Source of the DNA: Erpobdella octoculata
Taxonomy: Eukaryota; Annelida; Clitellata; Hirudinida; Erpobdellidae
DNA: 64,000 nucleotides
Direction of reading: 5' to 3'
NCBI GenBank assembly: GCA_963978895.1
Contig: OZ022238.1
Location: 29,639,117 to 29,703,116 of the forward strand
How positions within the stretch are numbered: position 1 is the first letter of the stretch; each line of letters opens with the position of its first letter. Position numbers and translations under genes: made by a program. The notes below the pieces were generated by a model, which was not told the origin of the DNA, made no database searches, and saw only the letters and a program-made list of their open reading frames with translations. Shown piece after piece: positions 55,121-64,000 of this stretch.

Positions 55121-55540
55121 ATTTATGAAACCTACTACACAGAAAAAGAAAGAAAAACCTAACTGGGCAATCCGGCAACGATAAAATCTCTAACCTGAGA
55201 TGTGGATCGGCCCTCCTTGCGAAATGGATGTCGCCACGTGGTCGAACTGAACGGTCTGGAACTGTCCGGACTCTTTCTCCAGCACTGAATCGTCAATCGT
55301 CGATCTTGCGGTGAGGATCCTCCTTGATCTGGTCGATTTGCGTCGAATCCCTGGTCGGTTTTGCAGATCCCGGTCGAATTCCGCTGATCCCGCCAAAACC
55401 ACTGGATACCGCCAAAGTCGTTAGATCACCAAACTCGATAGAACTTCACCAACTCGATGAACTCTATCGCCCAGGACGAATCTCACCTAAAACTGATCGG
55501 TGTATCGACTGACTATACCACCGTTGCCACCAAAAATCAC

Positions 55541-55902
55541 TGTCACGCTACCGCCTTTGCGATAGTCGATATTCAAACAGAACTGGAGAAAATTTAAGTC
55601 TAAATAAAGTTAAAGACACTCCTTAAACAGTATTAGATGTTTTATTAACGAATACAGTTCGAAAACTTTATCAAACGACGCGACAAAAAACAGTTTCAAC
55701 GTCGATCAAACAATGGCGAAACAGGAACACGAAGGGACGAAGTAGTTCGCGACAGCCTTATAAATACAAGCCCTACAGGCTACAGGCTAAAACGCGCAAC
55801 AATCCAAACACGCAACGTTGTGCAATACCCCATGCACCGCCTGCGCCGGAAATCCCAAAGTTATAGGTCCAGGCACGCACACGCGTAAACGCGGGCGTGA
55901 CA
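55541..55902 (-). repeat. 5' LTR of Gypsy C
   Basis: Same family as 50619-50993 but 13 bases shorter through two small deletions. Followed by duplicated GTCAC and then the resumed Gypsy D coding. Confidence 0.93.
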
Positions 55903-56013
55903 GTCACAGTGGTCCTTGACTCGTCAGTAAAAAACATCCAGGACTCAAAACCTTTGTTTCAGTCATTAACACTCGACAGCAAGAAGTACAATTTTCTCGT
56001 TGACAGTAGAGCA
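55903..56013 (+). pseudogene. Gypsy D, start of protease
   Basis: Reads VVLDSSVKNIQDSKPLFQSL and YNFLVDSRA; the active-site triplet is DSR where DSG or DTG is expected. The frame is cut after GAGCAAG by the LINE and continues at 62067. Confidence 0.75.
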
Positions 56014-56275
56014 AGATAAGATAAGATAAGATAACGTTTATTATAGTGGTTTAGAAGACTTTACGCCTATAGTCAACCACTTCGAATTAAAAATAAATAA
56101 ATAATAAGAATAATAAATAGAATAAAATAAAATAAATGAAAAATGATAATAATAGATAAATAATTTGTATAAAAATCAGTATCCATGCCTAGATAGCTCT
56201 ACTTTAAAAGATGTGGTAGTCTCAGATGCTACAGTGTCATCGTCCAAGTCATTCCATATATTTACCACTCTAGAA

Positions 56276-56575
56276 CTAAAAAAAGCCCTTTTTTATAGTC
56301 TTTTCTTGTTTTTTAAAAAGCTTGAATCTATGCCCCCTAGTGCTTTGAATCGGTGGTTGTTCAAAAAACATTGCTGGTGTTAAATCCTCTTTTCCTGTTA
56401 TTATCTTGTAGGCTTCGATCAAGTCACCCCTACTTCTCCTTTTCTCTAGAGTTGTTAACCCACATTGTTTTAATCTTTCTTCGTAAGGTAACTGGCTTAA
56501 ATGTTTAATCAGCTTTGTAGCCCTCCTTTGTACCTTCTCCAACACTACGATGTCCTTTTTTAAACTGGAGTTAAG
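56276..56575 (-). pseudogene. LINE ORF2 C-terminal end
   Basis: Reads LKKDIVVLEKVQRRATKLIK, SQLPYEERLKQCGLTTLEKR and RSRGDLIEAYKIITGKEDLT, the typical closing segment of CR1/Rex-group ORF2 proteins, ending FKKQEKTIKKGFF. A 3' untranslated tail follows to 56014. Confidence 0.88.
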
Positions 56576-56840
56576 CTGGCAGACTCGATTAGTTAGATTA
56601 GTATGGGATTAGGTAGAGTGAATGTATGGGTGAAGCTAGCAGACTCGGAAATAAAATTCACTTTAATAAAAAAAAAACCATCGGTAATAAAAGATATAGG
56701 TCTGTTAAGTTATAATATGCACTCAAAATCAATACACCCACAGAAATTCCGAAGAAATCGAGTTGGTTCTAAACGTAAACAATAGATAGCCTGAGGCGCA
56801 CGGCGGATGGCATACACAGAGCATTCTATAGCGATTACGT
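56576..56840. other. Left part of the DNA inserted in the LINE
   Basis: Not LINE sequence and not satellite; contains TGAGGCGCACGGCGGATGGC. No gene recognised. Confidence 0.5.
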
Positions 56841-58152
56841 GAAGCGCTATATCTCAGTAACTATCCACTATTAAGCAATAGTTTAAAGTGTCACACAATC
56901 ATCTAATGGTCTTTTAATTAACATCTAAAAATCTTTACCAAGCCCCTAAGTTTAAAATTTAATAAGTCGTCAGGAAAAGACGCGAATTGCACTGATATGT
57001 TATATAGTAGAATTGAGAAAAATACTCCTTACGTCAACGGCTATATCTCAGTAACTATCCACTATTAAGCAATGATTTAAAATGTCGCACAATTATCTAA
57101 TGGTCTTTTAATTAACATCTGAAAATCTTTACCAAACCCATAAGTTTAATATTTAATAAGTCGTCAGGAAAAGACGCGAATTGCACTGATATGTTATATA
57201 GTAGAATTGAGAAAAATACTCCTTACGTCAACGGCTATATCTCAGTAACTATCCACTATTAAGCAATGATTTAAAATGTCGCACAATTATCTAATGGTCT
57301 TTTAATTAACATCTGAAAATCTTTACCAAACCCATAAGTTTAATATTTAATAAGTCGTCAGGAAAAGACGCGAATTGCACTGATATGTTATATAGTAGAA
57401 TTGAGAAAAATACTCCTTACGTCAACGGCTATATCTCAGTAACTATCCACTATTAAGCAAAAATTTAAAGTGTCACACAATCATCTAATGGTCTTTTAAT
57501 TAACATCTGAAAATCTTTACCAAACCCCTAAGTTTAATATTTAATAAGTCGTCAGGAAAAGACGCGAATTGCACTGATATGTTATATAGTAGAATTGAGA
57601 AAAATACTCCTTACGTCAACGGCTATATCTCAGTAACTATCCACTATTAAGCAAAAATTTAAAGTGTCACACAATCATCTAATGGTCTTTTAATTAACAT
57701 CTGAAAATCTTTACCAAACCCATAAGTTTAATATTTAATAAGTCGTCAGGAAAAGACGCGAATTGCACTGATATGTTATATAGTAGAATTGAGAAAAATA
57801 CTCCTTACGTCAACGGCTATATCTCAGTAACTATCCACTATTAAGCAAAAATTTAAAGTGTCACACAATCATCTAATGGTCTTTTAATTAACATCTGAAA
57901 ATCTTTACCAAACCCCTAAGTTTAATATTTAATAAGTCGTCAGGAAAAGACGCGAATTGCACTGATATGTTATATAGTAGAATTGAGAAAAATACTCCTT
58001 ACGTCAACGGCTATATCTCAGTAACTATCCACTATTAAGCAAAAATTTAAAGTGTCACACAATCATCTAATGGTCTTTTAATTAACATCTGAAAATCTTT
58101 ACCAAACCCATAAGTTTAATATTTAATAAGTCGTCACGAAAAGACGCGAATA
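56841..58152. repeat. Satellite array, 194-bp unit, almost seven copies
   Basis: The phrase ATCTCAGTAACTATCCACTA starts at 56851, 57045, 57239, 57433, 57627, 57821 and 58015, an exact 194-base period. Units alternate between a few variants (GCAATGATTTAAAATGTCGC against GCAAAAATTTAAAGTGTCAC). Each contains the small hairpin CGTCAGGAAAAGACG. The array ends in a short inverted piece (58153-58186) that mirrors ATGTTATATAGTAGAATTGA. Confidence 0.96.
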
Positions 58153-58186
58153 AGAGTATTTTTCTCATTTCTACTATATAACATAT

Positions 58187-58972
58187 AGCGGCTCCGGCTC
58201 CCGAAAATTTGACGGCTCCCTATAAAGGGGGTGTCACACGAGACAAACTTGCGCAAATTTTTCACTGAAACATTTTTACCTGTTTATACTTGCACTTTAT
58301 TAGTTTATCTACTCTACTTATATGACAATTGTTAAATATTAAAACCGACCATTTTGTTTTTAGTCGATTTTAAATGTTTACGATAGGGTATGTTTTGTTT
58401 TTTGGCGCAGCAAAAATTTAATTTTAAATACTTGATAAAATTATTTCACGGATTAAAATATTTTTCTATAAAGTTAACAAAATAATATGCAATTTAAAAA
58501 ATTGTAATTATTTTACAAGAATTATTTTACAACAATGCAATTTAAAAAATTGTAATTATTTTACAAGAATATAAACACTCACCAAACGAAAGCAAATCTT
58601 AAAAATTTTGAATAAAATAAAAAAAGTCCAAAAATAACAATATAACCAAAAACAGAGTTTGGCAGGTAAACAAACTAAAACGAAACGAAAACAATTCATT
58701 AAAGATTTCTTGTGGTGATGTGCGCGCGCGCTATCATTTGATTGAAGGCTGTTGCTGTTGTGACGTTTGTAAAATATTAAAACATTTCAAGTTTGAGGGA
58801 GATAAACAATCAAATAATTTTAGAATTTCAAAGCTTTTTATCTTGAACAAAATTCTGCTCATATAAAAAAATTTTGAGAGCCGGAGCCGCCAGATATTTT
58901 CGGCTCTGGGTCTGGCTCCGGCTCCCACAAAAATTAGCGGCTCCACGGCTCCGGCTCGGCTCCGCAAGCCTG
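58187..58972. mobile_element. Non-autonomous transposon with GGCTCCGGCTCC ends (hAT-like)
   Basis: Left end AGCGGCTCCGGCTCCCGAAA and right end with GAGAGCCGGAGCCGCC, GGCTCCACGGCTCCGGCTCG; the final border inverted is CAGGCTTGCGGAGCC. Inverted GC-rich ends around an AT-rich non-coding body of about 600 bases fit a hAT-like non-autonomous element. No target duplication was established, because the left border abuts the satellite. Confidence 0.5.
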
Positions 58973-60917
58973 TTGTGTACTATAACTCCCAGATCTCTTT
59001 CCTCTTCAGATGTCTTCAACAATATTCCTCCCATCTCATACTGAAACTCTTGATTTCTATTACATTACCCATGTGCATCACTGAGCATTTATCTACGTTG
59101 AACATCATTTGCCAGTCTAGGCCTAGGGACCGTTGGTATATTTTTGCAAGATCTTTTCTTAAAATGTCGGCATCCAACTCACACTCTACTTTCATGGATA
59201 ACTTTGTATCATCAGCAAATTTCGAGACCTTTGAACAAGTCCCTATATCAAGGTCGTTAATGAACAGAACAAATAGTAAAGGTCCCAAAACGGATCCTTG
59301 CGGTACACCACTTTTTATGCTTTTCCACTCCGAGTATTTCCCTTTAATTCCCACTTTTTGTCTTCTGTCAGCTAGCCATTCTTTGATCCATCCTCGAATA
59401 TTACCTCCTATTCCAGCAGCTTCTATTTTTCTCATCAACCGTGTAGGTGGTACTTTGTCGAAGGCTTTGGCAAAATCCAGATAGACTATGTCTACAGGGG
59501 ATCCTTTGTCTAAGTGGGTATAAACATTTTCAAAACAATCTAGCAAATTTGTTAGACATGATCGCCTTTGTACGAATCCATGTTGGCTGTTTATCAAAAT
59601 GCTGTGGTGTCTAATGTGATTAATTAATTTGAGCTGAATGATTTTTTCCATGACTTTGCAAATAATACACGTGAGACTTACTAGACGATAGTTACTTGCC
59701 TCAGTTCTGCTACCTTTTTTAAAGAGTGGTACAATGATTGCATCTTTCCAATCACGAGGAATTTCTCCAGTTTTCAAGAACCTGTTCATTATTTCTGCTA
59801 ACACTTCGCTTATTTCGTGTCTTACTTCCCTTAAAAACATGGGATGTAATGCATCGATACCCGGACTTTTATCAGTTTTTAGGTCCTTCAAGTGTCTTTC
59901 AGCGTTCTCTTTTGTGATAACCAAATCAGTCATTTTCTCTTTTATTTGTCCTTTAAACATGTTCACAGGTTCCGATATGTTTTCTATGTCTTCTTCAGTA
60001 AAAACCGTACAAAAATAATTATTTAACATTTCAGCTACCTCTTCATCGTTTTCAACCACTTCGCCTAACTCATTTTTTAACGGCCCCACTAGGTCTTTTC
60101 GTTTTTGCTTACTTCGGACATACGCATAGAAACTTTTGCTGTCATTTTTTTTATTATCCGTCAGCTTTTTCTCATAATCAATTATGGCCCTTTTAATGCT
60201 TTTTTTGTCTCGTTTTTTTTTCTTGACATATTTGTCGCGCAATTGTTGCAGTATTATTTCTTTGCCTGTCTCATTATGAAATGAAATTTCATTTTCATTT
60301 CGAAGTGTTTGGAACCTTTTCCATGTTTTGATTTTTGCTCTTCTTTCTTTTAAGACTTTCTTTGTTATCCATGGCTGTTTCCTGACAAATGTTTTCTTAA
60401 TGGGTATTTTTTCTTGAATGACCTCCTCCATGCTCTTTTTGAATAACGTCCAGCTGTCATTTACATCCACCGATTCAATTTTTCTCATTATATTCATGTC
60501 TCTTATTTTGCTTCTTACTTTGTTATAATTTGCTTTAAAAAAATTATAGCTAATATGAGAATTTATTTTCATGTTACAATCCTGCAATACTATTTCAAAT
60601 CTTACAATTTGGTGGTCACTAGAATGAAAAGGCTCTCCTACAGAGATGTTCTCTACAATGTTCTCATCTGAAGTTATTATCAAATCTAATATATTTTTGT
60701 TTCTTGTTGGGTTAATGACATGTTGATGTAAAAATTCCCCATTAATACAATCCAAGAATTTATTATCTTGATGTCTTTCTCCTTCCATGTTTATCCAGTT
60801 TATATGATAATTGAAATCTCCCATTATCAATACAGATTCCTGGCTAACAATCCCCAATAATTCACACAAACCATTATTCACACTTTCATCTACATTTGGG
60901 GGTCTGTAAGCAAACAC
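58973..60917 (-). pseudogene. LINE ORF2: end of endonuclease and reverse transcriptase
   Basis: FAYRPPNVDESVNNGLCELL and LIMGDFNYHINWINMEGERH complete the AP-type endonuclease (GDFN, and SSDHQIVRFEI at its end). RT blocks: TDKSPGIDALHPMFLREVRH, WKDAIIVPLFKKGSRTEASN, LVSLTCIICKVMEKIIQLKL, SQHGFVQRRSCLTNLLDCFE, VYLDFAKAFDKVPPTRLMRK, GVPQGSVLGPLLFVLFINDL and the catalytic SKFADDTKLS. A frameshift near 59035 moves to YEMGGILLKTSEEERDLGVI at the insertion border. Upstream it is separated from the endonuclease frame only by two adjacent stop codons (60923-60918). Confidence 0.92.
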
Positions 60918-60920
60918 CTA

Positions 60921-61379
60921 TTAGTAAACTGTTTTTAGCTCCATGCTGTATATCACACCAGAGACTTTCTTTAAACTTATCGCTTGATATATCTTTTCTT
61001 TCCAATGTGCCTTTATTTGATTTTTAACATATAAAATTATACCACCTGCACCATGCCCCTTATTATTTTGATTTTGCCTGTCTTTCCTAAACATAGTGTA
61101 CCCATTAATTGCTAGTTCAATATCTAATATATCTTCCTTTACCCATGATTCTGTTATACCAATAATGTCAGGTTTTTCTAATTCCACATAAACTTCCAAT
61201 GCACATCTTTTTTCTTTGCTTACTATACTTCTTACATTGGCATAGAAACATTTCAATATTGTTCTTTTTAGTTTAGTTACACTATTGAAACTCTGCCTAT
61301 TTATTGCTTTTATTATTGCACCTTCTTGAGCTTTACTATTCTCATATTCCCTAGCACACCCTTCACCTTCTATATCCAT
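60921..61379 (-). pseudogene. LINE ORF2 N-terminus: AP-type endonuclease, first half
   Basis: MDIEGEGCAREYENSKAQEG leads to KCFYANVRSIVSKEKRCALE, KPDIIGITESWVKEDILDIE (catalytic Glu in TESW) and GHGAGGIILYVKNQIKAHWK, ending KTVY followed by TAA TAG in the frame that continues into the next entry. The endonuclease nicks the target so that RT can prime. Confidence 0.88.
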
Positions 61380-61551
61380 TCCCCCGACTGATCATTGTTC
61401 TGTTTTTCTTTTGCTTCTATAACAAGTTTCTTGCATTGTTCTCTCTCTATTCTAGTCATATCATGGGTCACAGAGACCCTTCTAAACTTTTCTTCTGCAT
61501 GCTTGAGTTTAAAAAGTGACTCTAATATCAAATTTTTCTTTGTTGCTTCCT

Positions 61552-62040
61552 TCAGTTCAACAAGTAGAGGTCTGTCTTTTTCAGATTCTTGCCCAGTCTG
61601 ATCACTTTTTTTATATCTGCACTTTCACAAGATACTTCAAGTACTTTAAATAGTGACAACACAGATTTTCTATCATCGGTTCTCTTCTGATCTTCTTTAT
61701 CTGTAGCACTCTCTGCCATCCTATGAATTATAATGTTGTTTCTTCTAAGTTCATGCTGGTCAGTATTTTTTATCTTATTTTCCACTTTATTTACTTTTTC
61801 TTTTATTGCCTTTATTTCTTTTCTGGTCCACTCCTCTTCTTTGATTGAAACATTAGTTTCCCTAGTCCCATTATTATTGGCTGCTGGTGATTTGGAATCA
61901 AGCAACTCAGCAAACTTTTCTTCAATCTTTTGATATGCTTTCTTTTCACATACCTCCAGCTGTTTTTCAACGAGTTTTTTCCCTTTTTCTTCCTTTTCTG
62001 CAGATGTCTTTAATAGCAATTTCTCGACCTCTTTCTCCAA
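61552..62040 (-). CDS. LINE ORF1, coiled coil with RRM-like end
   Basis: MEKEVEKLLLKTSAEKEEKG opens a lysine/glutamate coiled coil (VEKQLEVCEKKAYQKIEEKF, KEIKAIKEKVNKVENKIKNT), then HELRRNNIIIHRMAESATDK, the R[RK]NN[IL][IV][IV].[GR] block common at the start of the RNA-binding part of LINE ORF1 proteins. The frame stops after LGKNLKKTDLYLLN; a shift would continue into a basic stretch up to 61395 (EEKFRRVSVTHDMTRIEREQ). ORF1 proteins coat the element RNA. Confidence 0.75.
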   Translation of the reverse strand: MEKEVEKLLLKTSAEKEEKGKKLVEKQLEVCEKKAYQKIEEKFAELLDSKSPAANNNGTRETNVSIKEEEWTRKEIKAIKEKVNKVENKIKNTDQHELRRNNIIIHRMAESATDKEDQKRTDDRKSVLSLFKVLEVSCESADIKKVIRLGKNLKKTDLYLLN

Positions 62041-62066
62041 CTTGTCAACTTGCGAGCAAGGGACAG

Positions 62067-62472
62067 TTTCTGTTCAAAGGAGGTCTGGTTGAGCTTGGGA
62101 AACCCATCATTGCAGCCATCTGCAAGATTTTACGCTTCAGCAACAGGAAACCACTTTCCAGTAATGGGAACATTCAAAATAATGGCAAATTTAGAGAATA
62201 ATAGCCATAAAAGACTAGTTGAATTCAATGTCTCAGAGGTCCATGACCTAAATCTTCTCGGACGAAGAACAATCCTTGATTTAGAAATAGGTGTCACAGC
62301 TATGATGAGAAATGAAGTGTACAACGTCTCAGAGCAATCACACTTCAATTTGCAAATAGGTTGTAAACAACTTTGTTCAGAATTTGGGGAACTGTTCAAG
62401 CCAGAATTGGGTTGTCTTAAGAATTTTGAATTAGACATTAAGTTCAAACCAGAAGTGGAACCAGTTTTTTGA
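62067..62472 (+). pseudogene. Gypsy D protease (rest) and linker
   Basis: Resumes RDSFCSKEVWLSLG directly after DSRA at 56013, then GNHFPVMGTFKIMANLENNS and DLNLLGRRTILDLEI, a retropepsin-like continuation (LLGR..L..L). It ends at a TGA (62470-62472), where relatives commonly have Cys before KPR; the frame continues unchanged behind it. Confidence 0.78.
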
Positions 62473-63050
62473 AAACCCAGAACAGTACCAATTGCAATTA
62501 TCGAGGATTTGAACCAAACTTATGAAGCTGGAATAAAAAAGGGCTTGTGGATTCCTACACAGTTCAATAGTTATGGAACACCGGTTGTGCCAATTCGCAA
62601 ACCACCTCAACCAGGACAGCTGAAACCCAGTTTCAGAGTTTGTGGAGATTATTCAGTAACAGTCAACAAACAGCTAGAAACTCATCATCACCCCATGCCA
62701 TTACCCGAGGATTTGATGAGAAAGCTCGGTGGAGGTTATTTCTTCAGCAAGATCGACCTTGCAGATGCTTACCATCAGATAAGACTGTCACCTGAAAGCC
62801 AGAAAAAGTTAGCATTGAGTACTCACAAAGGTGTTTTCCTTTTGGAATTACATCTGCACCAGGATACTTTCAAGAGATCATGGAAAAGTTGACAAGTGAT
62901 CTGCAGGGAGTTGCCGTGTATCTGGATGACATCCTAGTGAGTGAAAAAACAGCAGCAGAACATCTAAACAACCTGAAAGCTTTACTCCAATGATTACAGG
63001 ACAACGGGTTATATGTAATCTGAGTAAGTGTAGGTTTTGCAGAATCATCA
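62473..63050 (+). pseudogene. Gypsy D reverse transcriptase
   Basis: KPRTVPIAIIEDLNQTYEAG, GLWIPTQFNSYGTPVVPIRK, FRVCGDYSVTVNKQLETHHH, LPEDLMRKLGGGYFFSKIDL and ADAYHQIRLSPESQKKLALS are RT blocks. A one-base shift near 62840 gives FGITSAPGYFQEIMEKLTSD and the catalytic VAVYLDDILVSEKTAAEHLN. Stops at about 62993 and 63021 follow. RT copies element RNA into DNA; this one is dead. Confidence 0.9.
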
Positions 63051-63830
63051 GTGGACTACCTCGGACACATGCTATCAAAAGATGGAATAAAAATGGGTCA
63101 ACAGGTGAATGCAGTAGCTAAGATGCCACCTCCTACCAATGTGTCAACACTAAAATCTTTTTTGGGGTCAGTTCAATTTTACAGTAAATTCATCCCGAAT
63201 CTTTCCACAATATCAGAACCGTTGACTCGTCTAACCAGAAAAGAAACAACTTGGCAATGGACAACACAAGAAGAAGTAACGTTTCAACACTTGAAAGACC
63301 TTCTTATGAAAGATGTCCAGTTAGCCCATTTTGACAAAACACTGCTGATCGGAATTTCCTGTGATGCCTCTGAGGTAAGAATTGGAGTGGTTCTTTTTCA
63401 ATGGTATGCAGACGGAAGTGAAAGACCTTTGTTCAATGTGTCTAAGACACTCACCGACACAACGACGATACAGTCAGATTCAAAAAGAGGCATTAGCTAT
63501 TGTTTATGGTCTCCAAAAATACCACAATTATCTCTATGGCAGAAAATTTATTTTGGTTACAGATCACAAGCCTCTTCTTTCACTATTTAATCCAACAAAG
63601 GGAACTCCGCAATGGCTGCCAATCGCCTTGCTCGATGGGCACTTAGTCTGAATCAATATGAATACTCCATCGAATACAGAAAAACAACTGAGCACGGAAA
63701 TGCGGATGCACTCAGCAGATTGCCAGTTGGAGGAGACCAGGATTTTGATGCAAAAGAAAAAAAAGGCAGATATATCGACTGTTTGTATGATTCAGACCAT
63801 CAGTCAACAGATCAAACCAGCAGATTCTAA
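63051..63830 (+). pseudogene. Gypsy D RT thumb and RNase H
   Basis: DYLGHMLSKDGIKMGQQVNA, STLKSFLGSVQFYSKFIPNL, EPLTRLTRKETTWQWTTQEE and ISCDASEVRIGVVLFQWYAD read in one frame. A shift then gives the RNase H middle (KEALAIVYGLQKYHNYLYGR, VTDHKPLLSLFNPTKG), and another gives NRLARWALSLNQYEYSIEYR and HGNADALSRLPVGGDQDF. The order and motifs are those of canonical Gypsy (RT then RNase H then integrase), unlike elements A and C. Confidence 0.9.
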
Positions 63831-64000
63831 AATATTGGCTAAAGAATCTAGCAGAGACCCAACAATCTCAACAGTCATGAGATATGTGAAAAAAGGATGG
63901 CCTAAACTGATGGAAAAAGACGAAATAAAACACTATGCAAAATTAGCAGACTCTGTAGTTACAGAAGGAGGATGTCTAAGATATGGAGCAAGACTAGTCA
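63831..64000 (+). pseudogene. Gypsy D, beginning of integrase region (cut by window end)
   Basis: Reads AKESSRDPTISTVMRYVKKG, PKLMEKDEIKHYAKLADSVV and EGGCLRYGARLV, the segment just before the H2C2 zinc domain of Gypsy integrases. It continues outside the window. Confidence 0.75.

Larger units (their letters stand above)
50619..55902 (-). mobile_element. Gypsy element C, second copy of the RT-less Gmr1-like family
   Basis: LTRs at 50619-50993 and 55541-55902 (TGTCACG...CGTGACA) with the 5-bp duplication GTCAC on both sides (50614-50618 and 55903-55907). The right LTR has lost GATACA and one repeat unit near 55775. The interior is one long minus-strand gene (55120-51557). It is not interrupted by the two DNA transposons found in copy A, and so provides the empty sites that prove them. 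Compared with A its LTRs have extra bases (TTCAAACAGAACTG), so the two copies belong to different subfamilies. Confidence 0.94.
56014..62066 (-). mobile_element. CR1/Rex-type LINE, about 3.6 kb, with an internal 2.4 kb insertion
   Basis: Minus strand. The 5' end at about 62066 and the 3' end at 56014 are bounded by GAGCAAG (56007-56013 and about 62060-62066), a likely target duplication. The 3' end is the pentamer run (CTTAT)n, as in CR1-like elements. It encodes ORF1 (62040-61552), endonuclease (61379-60921), RT (60917-59016) and a C-terminal end (56545-56276). DNA from 56575 to about 58970 (satellite and a GC-rich transposon end) replaces roughly 100 codons between RT and the C-terminus. 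Confidence 0.85.
49457..64000 (+). mobile_element. Decayed Gypsy LTR retrotransposon D, continuing past the window
   Basis: 5' LTR at 49457-49679 (TGTTATGGAA...ACACAACA) is followed by the primer-binding-like TGGCGCAGTCGACAGGATA. Gag (49730-50610), protease (55903-56013 and 62067-62470), RT (62473-62960), RNase H (63050-63800) and the start of the integrase zinc region (63830-64000) follow on the plus strand. It was interrupted by Gypsy C in the region between gag and protease (duplication GTCAC) and by a CR1/Rex-type LINE within protease. It carries several stops and frameshifts, so it is older than both insertions. The 3' LTR lies outside the window. Confidence 0.88.

Overview
This window looks like genomic DNA of an invertebrate metazoan. 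It is AT-rich, has split genes with GT-AG introns, and is dominated by transposable elements (TEs) and microsatellites. Three things point to an animal: split exons of an NMDA-type ionotropic glutamate receptor, a captured piece of a non-muscle/smooth-type myosin II tail, and an animal-style TE mix of Penelope-like elements (PLEs) with GIY-YIG endonuclease, Gypsy LTR elements, CR1/Rex-type LINEs, PIF/Harbinger, hAT, piggyBac and Helitron. I cannot name the species. A cnidarian or lophotrochozoan-like genome would fit, but that is inference.

Layout. 1-7.6 kb: AT-rich DNA with a few small exons of an unrecognised gene, a SINE-like repeat, a hAT-type MITE and a 5'-truncated PLE. 7.7-10.8 kb: a PIF/Harbinger transposon with a broken transposase and an intact antisense MADF-type partner gene. 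11.6-34.4 kb: nine recognisable exons of an NMDA-receptor-like gene. Its introns are filled with LINE and PLE pieces, an 11.7 kb Gypsy element (16682-28364, 5-bp target duplication) that itself holds two long-TIR DNA transposons carrying Ulp1-protease/PHD-finger fragments, a Helitron helicase piece and a hAT element. 34.9-40.4 kb: a nearly complete PLE with direct terminal repeats, holding a piggyBac relic. 40.5-45.1 kb: an LTR retrotransposon whose inside is a gag-like coiled coil fused to a host myosin II tail, interrupted by an internally deleted LINE. 45.3-46.5 kb: a Helitron N-terminal coding relic. 46.6-49.4 kb: tandem tRNA-like SINE units and GC-rich 18-bp minisatellite elements. 49.5 kb to the end: a decayed Gypsy element interrupted first by a second copy of the RT-less Gypsy (50619-55902) and then by a CR1/Rex-type LINE (56014-62066), which itself contains a 194-bp satellite array.

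Most notable: (1) transduction of a host myosin coiled coil by an LTR element; (2) six sequences folding as hammerhead ribozymes, all at PLE ends, two of them contributing the start codon of the downstream PLE reading frame; (3) two Gypsy copies with the unusual order protease-integrase-RT and the same internal loss of RT/RNase H; (4) Mutator-like long-TIR elements with 9-bp target duplications carrying Ulp1+PHD proteins; (5) a receptor gene stretched over at least 22.7 kb by up to four levels of nested TE insertion. All calls are by eye from sequence; no search or folding program was run.
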